A stretch of DNA of 64,000 nt from contig NZ_JACVPQ010000001.1 in NCBI RefSeq assembly GCF_018881795.1, forward strand, positions 1-64,000, in the 5' to 3' direction. Below the pieces are notes generated by a model. That model was not told the DNA's origin. It made no database searches and was given only the letters and a program-made list of their open reading frames with translations. The position numbers were made by a program, and so were the translations under genes. Below are positions 1-9,547 of this stretch, piece after piece. This DNA is from Polynucleobacter sp. MWH-Jannik1A5 (GTDB lineage Bacteria > Pseudomonadota > Gammaproteobacteria > Burkholderiales > Burkholderiaceae). How positions within the stretch are numbered: the first letter of the stretch is position 1; every line of letters starts with the position of its first letter.

Positions 1-3000
1 TCTAAAGTACCGTCAATCACCAAGGCAGAACTATTGGAAATCGATGTTGCTGAACCTAGCTTGAGGGTGGCGCCATTATTAATGGTGGTGGTACCGGTGT
101 AGGTGTTGGTTGCAGTAAATGTCACTGCAGCCGATCCCGCCATCGTGACTGTACCGCCACCGCTAATCGTCGCAGGCATTGTCAAAGCACTGGTATTGGC
201 AAAGCTAATGCCGCCGTTATTGGTTATTCCAACTGCGCCAGTTGGTGCAAGGCCTGCCATGGAATCACCATAAGATACTGATGCGCTTACCGGGATCACT
301 ACGGTAGCTACGTTAGCTAGTGTTGGTGTTGCTCCGGTTGCTCCTGTTCCAGCAGCAGTCCAGTTGGTGCCATCAGACCATGATCCACCAGCGCTACCGG
401 TATAGGTTACCGATGACAATTGTGAGATTGAGGCACTGACAGTGCCGCCGGTTAAGGTGTAGTTACCACTGCTGAGTGCAAAGCTATTGCTTGCAAATGA
501 AGTGGCTGCACTTGAAGTGACATTCGCGCTTGAAAGTGTTGCTGATCCAGAGCTGATGGTTGGCGCGCTCTCGCTGTTGGCCATACCGGTTAAGGCATAG
601 GTATTAGTATTTGTAAATGTAGCATTGCCATCATAGGTTTTGGAGATGGCAATATTTAATGATTTTGGATTGAGTACAAAGTTCTTGGCAGCACCTGCAA
701 CAAAGACCACACTAGATCCTGAGAGAGCCAGGGTTGGTGATAAGGTCATGCTATAGGTATTGGCGTTAGTTGTAGTTGTTAACGCGGTGCTGATATCGAT
801 TGTTCCAGTTAAGCCACCAGAATTAATCGTGATAGTGCTCTGCCCAGCTGTAAAGGTCTGAGCAGAGTTAAATGAAGAAAGTGATGACGGTAAATAGGCG
901 GAGCCATAGAGTGTTGGGCTGGTGGAATACCAATAGCTCAAACCAGAAGCTGTGCCATAAGTCCCCGTTTGTGAGTCCACAATCGTTAAGTAAATGTATG
1001 GTGGCGCGCCACGATAAATCACGTTATAGCCAGCAGCAGTTGGCTGAGTGCTTAAAGTAGCGCTATAGGTATATGACTTAGGTGATTGAGCATCTACATA
1101 GGCAGTTAAACCAGTGCTTCCTGAACTATCGCCTGAGTAGAAATCAACGATTCCGCCGGAGCCGACGGTAAATGTTGGAGAGCCACTGAGTTTGATATTT
1201 TTAGTGACAGTTCCTGCAGCCTGATCGTATCCAGCAGCCAATAGCAATGCTGGTGCAGAGGCAACTGCTGAGGTGCTTGTTGTAGAGACGTTTTGAGAAA
1301 TTGTCAAATCGCCGGTAGTCTTCACTGAAATAGTGCCAGTGGAGTTCAGTCCGGTATAAGTGGTACCCCCTACAGTTACTGAGCTGATTGCTAAATCACC
1401 TGTATTGACAATGGTGAGCGCACCAACCGCTGAACCAGTAGCAATAGTCTTTAATGTGTTGCTTGTGCTACTCAATGTCACTGCTTTGTTGCCAATGATT
1501 GCCAATCCATAATCACTGGCATCTGAGATCACACCTGAAACAGTGATTGCTTCACTTGTACTGCCAAAAGCTGCAGCGCTACCTAAAGTGATTGCGCCAG
1601 CATAAGTCCCCGCAGTTCCACTCGAATTAGTTAATGAGCCAGCAGAACTAACACCTGCACCATTTAAAGTGAGTGCATTGGTATTGGCTAATGTCTTACC
1701 GTTGAGATCAAGGGTAGCGCCGTCTGCAACAGTAATTGCTCCAGCAGAGCCTCCAAATGCTGTGGCGCTGCCAGCTTTGAGCGTACCAGCACTAACAGTC
1801 GTGCCACCGGCATAGGTATTGGTACCACCGAGTGTTAATGCGCCAGAACCTAATTTTGTTAGGGTGCCTGATGAACTTGTTAGATTTGATGTAAAAGTAA
1901 CGTTCTGTCCATTGGTATCAATTGAAATGGCTTGGCCACTAGTGGTCTTGAAGTTTCCGGAGTAATCAGTTGTATTACTGGATGAGTACTTTAATGTGCC
2001 GCCACCAAATCCAATCTTGGCATTGCTATTGGATGTCAAGTTTCCAAAAGCGCCAGAAGATCCTAATAAAACAGCGCCACCATTAATATCGAACGCAACT
2101 GAAGAGCCATAGTTAGGGAAAGTGCTTGTTCCATCCAGAGTCAGGGTGCCAGTACCTATCTTCACATATCCCAGTGCTGTTTGACCCATCGACAGATTAC
2201 CGCTAAATGTTGTTGAGCTGTCATTACCACCCATGGTTAAAACAATATTGCTGCTTGGGCTTTGGGTATAGATTGTTCCAGATCCGCTAATCGAACCTAC
2301 TGTCTCACTGTAGTAAACATCAAGAGTTCCACTTGCGCCAACCACAACTGCAGAAGCATTTGCTATCACACCTCCAGCCGCACCTATTTTCAATGTGCCT
2401 GCATTAATGGTTGTAGCACCTGTATAGGTATTGGAGCCAGTCAGCGTTAACTGGGAGTTACCCAACTTGGTCAACTGGCCATCGGCACCAGAAATAACGC
2501 CACCGTAATTTGTGCCCGATGTTTGAGTAATGGTCAATAAGTTCGATCCCAGAATAATGTTTCCACCTGTCGAACCGCCGCCACTAAGGTTTTTGATCCC
2601 CTGATCAAATCCACCCAAATTAAAAACAGCTCCCGAAACATCTGACAAAGTTACGCTAGCACTTTGAGCAATAGCATTTGCAATACCAGCAGTTAATGAG
2701 CCAGCGCTAATGGTTGTGGCGCCGGTATAAGTATTGGCGTAAGAAAGTGTTAGCGCTCCTGCTCCATTCTTAGTTAAGGCGCCAGTGCCCGAGATTGCAT
2801 TAGAAATTGTGAAATCATTGCTACGATTAAAGACCAGAGCGGCATTATTGGTCACGCTTCCAGACCCCAGGTTTCCGGAAGTGCCACCATTACCAACCTG
2901 CAATGTTCCCGAAGAAATTGTGGTGCCACCACTATAGGTATTTGCGCTAGTAAGACTTAAGGTTCCAGGCGTAGCAGCAACAGTTAAACGATTGGCACCA

Positions 3001-6000
3001 CTAATAACACCTGATAATTTTGCAGAAATTGAATTAAAAGTAAGTGAGCCCGTGCTGGTAAAGGTATGTAAGCTATAACCAGTAGCAGTACCTGTGCCAG
3101 AGCTTTCAGTTCCGCCTGAAGCAGCGTCTGGGCCTAAATAACGAACAATGATGACGCCTGAACCACCAGCACCAGATGTTCCAGCATAGCCTTCCACTCC
3201 GCCGCCGCCGCCACCAGTATTGGCAGTGCCTGAATTACCAGTAGTAATTTGATTCTTACCATTAGCGCCGCCACCAGTACCGCCCGTACCGGGCGTACCG
3301 CCTCCGAGTATTGATCCAGCACCACCGCCACCACCAACCCAAAGCGATGATCCAGTGATGTAAGTTTCGACACCAACACCACCATTTGCGCCAGAAGCAA
3401 CTGCGCCAGCACCACCACCGCCGCCGCCGTTATTTTGATTGACTCCGGCCACGGTTGCGCCCGCATACCCCTGACCTGCTACTCCAGCACCACCAGATCC
3501 ACCGCAACCAGATGCACCACCACCAGATCCTCCGCCTAGACCGCCACAAGCAGTCCAGCCACCGCCACCGCCACCGCCTGTAGCAGTAGCGACAGATCCA
3601 AGTGATGAATCACCGCCATTTAAACCTCTTTGATCATTCACTACTGCAGCACCGCCTGCACCCACGGTAAGGGCATAAGAAGAGTTAGCAAGACTTGTCG
3701 TACCCGTGAGAACACCACCCGCACCACCGCCACCGCCACGACCAACACCACCGCTACCACCACCAGCAACGATCAAATAATCAACATTCGTATCAAATGC
3801 TACTGTGGCATTGCCAGTTAAGGAAATATCATTAGTGATATCAGTTACCGCGCGACCCAATAGCAATGTCGTGCTGCCGGCCAATGACAGGGCACCATTA
3901 CCCAATGAGCCATTGCTATAGACACCTAAAGTTCCAGAAGAAAGTGTTGTGCCGCCCGTGTAGGTATTTGCGCCTACTAAAGAAACTGTTCCAGTCTGAC
4001 TTGCGCCATTGATGGTTAGGGCATAACCGCCAGTGATAGCACCAGCATAAATCAATGTAGTAGATGATGTAGCCGCCAAACCACTATCAGCAGTTAATGT
4101 AATTCCGCGGTAGCTATTTAACGCCACATTGGAAGTAGCTTGTAATGCACCTCCAGCCAAGGCAATCGAATTTGCAGTTACCGATCCTGGAACTGCGCCT
4201 AGATTTCCATCTGATCTGATGGACAAAATACCAGCACTGATAGTGGTAGCGCCAGTATAGGTGTTAGCACCCGAGAGCGTCCAAGTACCAGTTCCAGCTT
4301 TTACGATACTCAGAATAGTAGGTCCAGCATCAACACCTGAGTTTGAGATAAGACCACTGAAGGATCCAGTTCTATTGTCATTGCCAACGGAAAGGGTGAG
4401 CGCTTTCCCTCCTCCACCAGATGAGAAATCAACAGTGCCGTTACCAGTAATCGTACCTGTCTTGATAGTTACGCCGACTCCGCCATATAAACGGAGATAG
4501 GTATCAGCGCCATTCAGATATATAGCTGAAGTAATATTAATTGAGGCGCCCTCAAGCCAGAAATTGCCGTAATTAGTTACCGTAATTTGTCCAGATGCAA
4601 TAGCGCCTGTACCTCGAAAAATCATTCGGTTATTAAATGCTGTATTGCTACTGGCGCTATTAATTGTCCAGGCCCCAGCACCTGATATAGCCCCATCAAA
4701 AAATAATGCGGCTGAATTTGCACCTTCGTAAAAGACATCCGCATTATTTGTTATGCCACCGCTCAAGATCATGCTGAAAGTAGATGATGGAGCAAACTTG
4801 AGTGTGCCAGCACTGACAGTGGTTAAACCTGTATAAGTACTATTACCAGAGAGTGTGGTTGTTCCGTTGCCTGCTTGAGTTAGGTTTGCAGCGCCACCCA
4901 AGACGGCAGAGACAGTTGCACTGCTGGTATTGTTAAAGGTATAACTTGAACCAGTTAGGACGCCAGTAGTACTAGTGATAGAGCCCCCTGCTTCGCCAAT
5001 AGTGACTGCACCTACGGTGTCAGAGTAACTACCCAAAGCGAAAGTACCGCCATTAATTGTGACAGCGCTAGTATTGGCTAGAACATTAGAAGCACCCAGC
5101 GCTAGAGTGCCACCATTAATGGTAGTAACGCCCGTGTATGTATTGTTACCGCCGAACTGAATCGTTCCCTGGTTTGAGGATGTCATAGTTACTGTTGCGG
5201 CGGTTGCACCCCCAGCCCCAGCAATAGCCGCATTTAATGCAAAGTAAGAATTTGCTGGCGTGGTTAATTGCAGGCTTCCATTATTATTTAGATTTACAGA
5301 GCCGTTGATCAAGTTGGTATTAATACTTGCTAGTGATGTCACACTGGTTTCAGTAATGTTGACGTTGGTAGCTGTAATAGTTGGAGTAGATGTACTAAAG
5401 TTCCCAGCACTAATATTCACTGTACCGCCAGTCGCACTTGCAATGAGATTGGCATTGATATTCATTTGACCAATGGTTGTCAATGAAATCGTATTAGCGT
5501 ACAGGGCTGAGCTAATTGTTACAGTTCCTGGCTGTGTTATCGAGTATGAGCTATACGGAGCACCAGAGGTCATTGATGGCAATGTAAGCTGGCTAAATCC
5601 AAAAAGTCCCGAAGTATTGGCACCCGTCGTTGTGGGGGAGTTGTTATAAACCAAGAACTGAGTAGTACCAGTGATAGTGGCAGTTGCCAAAGATAAATTA
5701 AATGAACCACATGATGTAATACACGAGATAGAGGTTGCTGTAGTCCCTAAAGTCAACCTATCTGTTGTGAGTAAAAAATTATTAGTAGTAAAGGTATTGG
5801 CTGTGCCAGAAACGTTGTACCAACCTAGCGCTACTCCTGCCTGGTACAAATCTCCATTTAAAGCATACCCAGCAATGCTAACTGTCGGCGCACTCCAAGT
5901 GGAGCCGTTAGTAAAAACCGCGTTAGAGTAATAACTACCATTAAGAGATGAGCTTGAAGATGAGCCATAGACACTTATTCGCTCAGAAGCGCTGAGTACT

Positions 6001-9000
6001 GAAGCTGCTGCTCCACCATAGCCAATTTGAGTACCTACAGAACCAGAAGATTGTGCAAATAGGTAGATATTTTTAGCACTAATGACCGAACCAGAGTAAA
6101 CAATGACCCCAATATTCTGGCTATTAGTTGAGCAAGATGCTGCTGCAAATCCACATGTACCGGTTGCATAGTTTGCCCCTGCTATTACTACATTTCCATT
6201 GCCAACACGAAGTTCAGCCGCGCCACCCGCGCCAACATATACTCCCGCTAAATAGTTACTAGGATTTGTGGCAGCACCACCATTCGCATAATATGCAGAA
6301 TTTGTTTTCCAAGATGAATCGACGGCACCAGTTGAGAGATTCACTAAAGATCTTACAGAGGGTCCGCCAATAATAAGACTGCCCGAATTGTCAGTAGGAG
6401 TGTAAGTCCCTGTTACTGTAGAGCTAGTCGAATTTAGCCAGATCTTTACACCGGAGCTAATCCAAATATAGTCCTGAGCAGTAATTGTGAGGTTTGCATT
6501 AGAATTTGCGACAATATTTTGAGTTATATCTATATAACCATCAGCTGTCGAAATCGTGACATTGTTACCTGCATTCAATGCATTGGTAATTTCTAAAACA
6601 TTAACTATTGAACTGCTTGCACCAGCCGTAAAGCTCGGAAGTGATCCTCCTGATGTTGTACCTGAGCCAATAGTAATATTGTTTGGATCAATCAACCACA
6701 AGCCCCCTATACCCGCGTTGATGCAGGCAAGAAGACTTACTGCTTGACCAGAAGTTTCAATGAAACCACCGTTATTTGTTTCTAACGAATTCGTTTGATT
6801 AGCTCTGATGCTGCTGTTTGCATCAATTTGAGTGAAGATGGAGAACGGTAGTGTGTGGTTCTGCGCATCATTGCCAATGAGGATATGTCCACCTTGGGTA
6901 AAACCAGTTGCTTCTACTACTGTATTTGTGAGGGTCGTGTTATTGAATGCTGAAATTCCGATACTTCCGCCGCGACCATTGCCGCCATTTGTCTGAATTA
7001 ATGAGTCAAAGAGACTTAAATTCCCCGCACGAGAGAGGATTCGGATGCTACCGCCATCCGATGTGCCGTTTACGTATAAACCACTATTGACAATATTAAT
7101 ATCTTGTGAAACATCAATAGATAAGGTGCCTCCAGGGCCGTTCGATCCATTGGTCTGAATAGTCGCAGTGCCGTCAAATTGAGCAGAATTTGCAGAAAGC
7201 GCAAAAGAGCCACCCGTTGTGCCATTTGCACTGATCGCTCCTGAAAGGTGTACATCACTAGTTGTTAGGTGGATATCGCCACCGGGGCCATTGTTGCCGT
7301 TGGCTTGAATCAATGAGCCACTTTGAGCATTAAAGGCCTGCGCAGTGAGGTTGATGTAACCCCCTGTAGTGCCATTAGCCTTGATTTCTGCTGTGCTGAA
7401 GAGGTTGATCTCTCTTACCGCATTCAAATAGATGACATTCGTCTGTGTATTGACGCGATCTGCTACTGAATCGTTCGCTGCAGTCGTTGAATAGACCACA
7501 TCAAGTGCAGTCGTTGCATTGTTTTGCGCCGTTAAGAATGTAGGAATATCTTCTCTACGAATCACATTGCCGTTATACGTAATAGTGTTGCTATTTGTAT
7601 TGGTGTTGTTACTTGTGTTTGTATTGCTTGCAACATTCAAGCGACCGGATACATACACTGCTTGCGCAAGCAATTGAATCGCAGCACCAAGCGGTGTTGT
7701 TGCATTACTTACACCGTATGCATTGATTGTTCCATTCGCATAAATTGTTTGTGCTTGCACTGTTACTTGTGATGCGTTGATCGCTGTACCAACGTTCAGA
7801 TATGCAATTGAACTATTGATGATGACGTTCAGATTTGCACCAGAAATGTTGGCATTGAGATTAAAGATTCCAGATGAAATGAATTTCAATGTTGTGAGTG
7901 ATCCACCCTGCTTCAAGATGTCTGCACCGCTTGCAAGTGTCAAGCTGCCACTACCGTTTTGAGTACAGCTGCCAAGGCTCGGACAGACATTGCCATTCAC
8001 AGCAATCGTTACGTTGTTATTTGTTAACGCAGATGAAATGACATTCGCTGCGCTCGCATCAATTATCAAATCAATTGGATCTAAGAACCACAAACCTGAC
8101 TTACCTTTTGCAGCGCTCGTATCAATGACCAGTTGCTTACCAACATTCACAGTTCCTTTTGAACTGGTCTCAACAAATCCACCATTACCACCGAGTGATC
8201 CGCCAACTGCTTTCAGAATTCCATTGACAGTGGTTTTGACTTCAGACCAGATCACAATGTTTCCAGCATCACCCTTTTGAGTGGATGAAACATCTACCAG
8301 TGCGCTGTCTTGAACTGTGACTGTTTTAGCAATTTGTTTTGTTTGACTTGCTACAGCAGCAACTTGTTGCGCAGCTGCTTGACGAGTATCGATGCTTGCA
8401 GTGGTGGTAAGCACGCTAGCTACTTTTGCCACTTCTTGGACAGGCGCTTGGTTTGTATTGGTAGCCTGAGTTCTGCCAAGGCCAACTTCAACGCTACCGC
8501 CACCCGCTTTACCAGTAGCTGTAGTTTTGGAGTTTTGGGCCAAGGTGATGTTCTCACCCACGATATTGACCTGACCACCCTTCGAGTTCTCACCTTTGCC
8601 ATTGGCGGCCACGGTACCGGCCTGGGTCACATTGGCGGCCACCAATTCGATAACGCCACCGTTATTGACCATGGAAGAAGCAGAAATACGCCCTGTGTTC
8701 TTAATGACCGATCCCATGAGCTGATTGGCCGATCCTGCGGCAACCACGACTAAGCCACCCTTAACCTCTACAATCCGCTTGTTTTCGATCAAAGCCCCAT
8801 AGGCTGCCTTGTCGATATTGACTGAAATCAGCTGGTCACCCCTGAAATCCAGGGTAATTTGCTCCCCAGAGGCTAAAGCGACTGCATTATTGGGTCCTTT
8901 TCGGGCCAAAAGGTAGCCTTCATTGCGGATTTCTGGGGCCAAAAGCGCGATGTATCCATTGGGGTCATTTACGCTGATTTTTCCCTCATTTACGACGGCC

Positions 9001-9536
9001 CCTTTTCCGTTGCCTTTATAGGTCGATTTTCCATCCATGAAATCCTTGTTTGCGATGTTCATGGTGGAGGCAACAACAGCCGCTGCATTGATCTCCGCAC
9101 CCTTACCAAAGGTCACGCCATTTGGATTTACGAGGATCACTTGTCCATTTGCACGGATCGCACCATCAATCATGGATGCAGTCGCACCAGTTACCCGATT
9201 AAGAGTCGCAGCTGAAGCATTTGGCTGATTGAAGTTCACCTGGGCATTTTTACCGACGTTAAAACTGTCCCAATTCACAACAGCACGTTGTGAAGTTTGG
9301 TTGATATTCATGGTCGCAGAATTAGCGGTTTGCGTCTGCGAAATTGTTGCGTTTCCAGCGACAACTTGGCCCCCTGTTGGGAGTGCATTTGGAGCAGTCT
9401 GAGCGATCGCAAAATTACACTGGCTGACAATCAAAAATCCAATCAGTCCACGTGAATTTTTGACGGCAAAATTCCTCTTCACTTTCGCAAAGAAAATTGC
9501 TTGCTGATCGAAAATTTTGACTGCTAGTTTTTTCAA
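1..9536 (-). CDS. TpsA-type giant exoprotein (filamentous haemagglutinin N-terminal domain, autotransporter strand repeats), 3' end outside window
   Basis: One reading frame stays open from about 9570 to the left edge (codons whose lowest base is divisible by 3; frame checked at 9480, 8628, 3216 and 3). Order: a Sec signal peptide ending near 9403 (CNFAIA-Q); the TPS secretion domain with the hallmark NPNG motif at 9117-9130; two LDP/IDP-type motifs typical of TpsA adhesins (about 8060-8100 and 6670-6710); at least nine copies of the N-T-Y-T-G-x-T-T-I-x-x-G-T-L autotransporter strand repeat between about 5150 and 80; a glycine-rich domain (about 3130-3790); and a YDG-type domain (KTYDG, about 420-680). 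The family is exported by a TpsB partner and forms a beta-helix on the cell surface; tpsB lies upstream on the same strand. The start is uncertain: TTG at 9536 or GTG at 9482 are in frame, while ATG at 9547 is out of frame across a T8 tract. Function as an adhesin is inferred. Confidence 0.88.
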   Translation of the reverse strand, partial: MKKLAVKIFDQQAIFFAKVKRNFAVKNSRGLIGFLIVSQCNFAIAQTAPNALPTGGQVVAGNATISQTQTANSATMNINQTSQRAVVNWDSFNVGKNAQVNFNQPNASAATLNRVTGATASMIDGAIRANGQVILVNPNGVTFGKGAEINAAAVVASTMNIANKDFMDGKSTYKGNGKGAVVNEGKISVNDPNGYIALLAPEIRNEGYLLARKGPNNAVALASGEQITLDFRGDQLISVNIDKAAYGALIENKRIVEVKGGLVVVAAGSANQLMGSVIKNTGRISASSMVNNGGVIELVAANVTQAGTVAANGKGENSKGGQVNIVGENITLAQNSKTTATGKAGGGSVEVGLGRTQATNTNQAPVQEVAKVASVLTTTASIDTRQAAAQQVAAVASQTKQIAKTVTVQDSALVDVSSTQKGDAGNIVIWSEVKTTVNGILKAVGGSLGGNGGFVETSSKGTVNVGKQLVIDTSAAKGKSGLWFLDPIDLIIDASAANVISSALTNNNVTIAVNGNVCPSLGSCTQNGSGSLTLASGADILKQGGSLTTLKFISSGIFNLNANISGANLNVIINSSIAYLNVGTAINASQVTVQAQTIYANGTINAYGVSNATTPLGAAIQLLAQAVYVSGRLNVASNTNTSNNTNTNSNTITYNGNVIRREDIPTFLTAQNNATTALDVVYSTTAANDSVADRVNTQTNVIYLNAVREINLFSTAEIKANGTTGGYINLTAQAFNAQSGSLIQANGNNGPGGDIHLTTSDVHLSGAISANGTTGGSFALSANSAQFDGTATIQTNGSNGPGGTLSIDVSQDINIVNSGLYVNGTSDGGSIRILSRAGNLSLFDSLIQTNGGNGRGGSIGISAFNNTTLTNTVVEATGFTQGGHILIGNDAQNHTLPFSIFTQIDANSSIRANQTNSLETNNGGFIETSGQAVSLLACINAGIGGLWLIDPNNITIGSGTTSGGSLPSFTAGASSSIVNVLEITNALNAGNNVTISTADGYIDITQNIVANSNANLTITAQDYIWISSGVKIWLNSTSSTVTGTYTPTDNSGSLIIGGPSVRSLVNLSTGAVDSSWKTNSAYYANGGAATNPSNYLAGVYVGAGGAAELRVGNGNVVIAGANYATGTCGFAAASCSTNSQNIGVIVYSGSVISAKNIYLFAQSSGSVGTQIGYGGAAASVLSASERISVYGSSSSSSLNGSYYSNAVFTNGSTWSAPTVSIAGYALNGDLYQAGVALGWYNVSGTANTFTTNNFLLTTDRLTLGTTATSISCITSCGSFNLSLATATITGTTQFLVYNNSPTTTGANTSGLFGFSQLTLPSMTSGAPYSSYSITQPGTVTISSALYANTISLTTIGQMNINANLIASATGGTVNISAGNFSTSTPTITATNVNITETSVTSLASINTNLINGSVNLNNNGSLQLTTPANSYFALNAAIAGAGGATAATVTMTSSNQGTIQFGGNNTYTGVTTINGGTLALGASNVLANTSAVTINGGTFALGSYSDTVGAVTIGEAGGSITSTTGVLTGSSYTFNNTSSATVSAVLGGAANLTQAGNGTTTLSGNSTYTGLTTVSAGTLKFAPSSTFSMILSGGITNNADVFYEGANSAALFFDGAISGAGAWTINSASSNTAFNNRMIFRGTGAIASGQITVTNYGNFWLEGASINITSAIYLNGADTYLRLYGGVGVTIKTGTITGNGTVDFSSGGGGKALTLSVGNDNRTGSFSGLISNSGVDAGPTILSIVKAGTGTWTLSGANTYTGATTISAGILSIRSDGNLGAVPGSVTANSIALAGGALQATSNVALNSYRGITLTADSGLAATSSTTLIYAGAITGGYALTINGASQTGTVSLVGANTYTGGTTLSSGTLGVYSNGSLGNGALSLAGSTTLLLGRAVTDITNDISLTGNATVAFDTNVDYLIVAGGGSGGVGRGGGGGAGGVLTGTTSLANSSYALTVGAGGAAVVNDQRGLNGGDSSLGSVATATGGGGGGGWTACGGLGGGSGGGASGCGGSGGAGVAGQGYAGATVAGVNQNNGGGGGGAGAVASGANGGVGVETYITGSSLWVGGGGGAGSILGGGTPGTGGTGGGANGKNQITTGNSGTANTGGGGGGVEGYAGTSGAGGSGVIIVRYLGPDAASGGTESSGTGTATGYSLHTFTSTGSLTFNSISAKLSGVISGANRLTVAATPGTLSLTSANTYSGGTTISSGTLQVGNGGTSGNLGSGSVTNNAALVFNRSNDFTISNAISGTGALTKNGAGALTLSYANTYTGATTISAGSLTAGIANAIAQSASVTLSDVSGAVFNLGGFDQGIKNLSGGGSTGGNIILGSNLLTITQTSGTNYGGVISGADGQLTKLGNSQLTLTGSNTYTGATTINAGTLKIGAAGGVIANASAVVVGASGTLDVYYSETVGSISGSGTIYTQSPSSNIVLTMGGNDSSTTFSGNLSMGQTALGYVKIGTGTLTLDGTSTFPNYGSSVAFDINGGAVLLGSSGAFGNLTSNSNAKIGFGGGTLKYSSSNTTDYSGNFKTTSGQAISIDTNGQNVTFTSNLTSSSGTLTKLGSGALTLGGTNTYAGGTTVSAGTLKAGSATAFGGSAGAITVADGATLDLNGKTLANTNALTLNGAGVSSAGSLTNSSGTAGTYAGAITLGSAAAFGSTSEAITVSGVISDASDYGLAIIGNKAVTLSSTSNTLKTIATGSAVGALTIVNTGDLAISSVTVGGTTYTGLNSTGTISVKTTGDLTISQNVSTTSTSAVASAPALLLAAGYDQAAGTVTKNIKLSGSPTFTVGSGGIVDFYSGDSSGSTGLTAYVDAQSPKSYTYSATLSTQPTAAGYNVIYRGAPPYIYLTIVDSQTGTYGTASGLSYWYSTSPTLYGSAYLPSSLSSFNSAQTFTAGQSTITINSGGLTGTIDISTALTTTTNANTYSMTLSPTLALSGSSVVFVAGAAKNFVLNPKSLNIAISKTYDGNATFTNTNTYALTGMANSESAPTISSGSATLSSANVTSSAATSFASNSFALSSGNYTLTGGTVSASISQLSSVTYTGSAGGSWSDGTNWTAAGTGATGATPTLANVATVVIPVSASVSYGDSMAGLAPTGAVGITNNGGISFANTSALTMPATISGGGTVTMAGSAAVTFTATNTYTGTTTINNGATLKLGSATSISNSSALVIDGTL
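3134..3790 (-). other. Glycine-rich domain inside the giant exoprotein
   Basis: The exoprotein frame here begins V-D-Y-L-I-V-A-G-G-G and runs through many G4-G7 stretches, ending near V-I-I-V-R-Y-L-G-P. This is the layout of the Gly-rich domain often found in large surface proteins. It sits between autotransporter strand repeats, so it probably loops out of the beta-helix. Its GC content is visibly higher than that of its flanks. Confidence 0.7.
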
Positions 9537-9547
9537 AAAAAATTCAT
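9535..9547 (-). other. ATG followed by T8 tract at the 5' end of tpsA
   Basis: On the minus strand the only nearby ATG (9547-9545) reads ATG AAT TTT TTT TGA, stopping after four codons. The T run is exactly eight long (9542-9535). With nine or six Ts the same ATG would enter the exoprotein frame just before its signal peptide. Either translation starts at an in-frame TTG/GTG, or this is a slippage-prone on/off tract or an assembly error. Confidence 0.6.

Noticed and set aside
3134-3466. Minus-strand open frame of 110 codons
   Set aside because: It is in another frame within the Gly-rich part of the exoprotein; its Ala/Val-rich translation comes from reading glycine codons out of phase.
1-5200. 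Repeated short segments resembling a CRISPR or tandem array
   Set aside because: The repeats are degenerate, at irregular spacing, and translate to autotransporter strand repeats.
8310-8753. Plus-strand open frame of 147 codons, and other small plus-strand frames across 1-9500
   Set aside because: They lie opposite the continuous exoprotein frame, have low-complexity translations without domains, and lack ribosome-binding sites.
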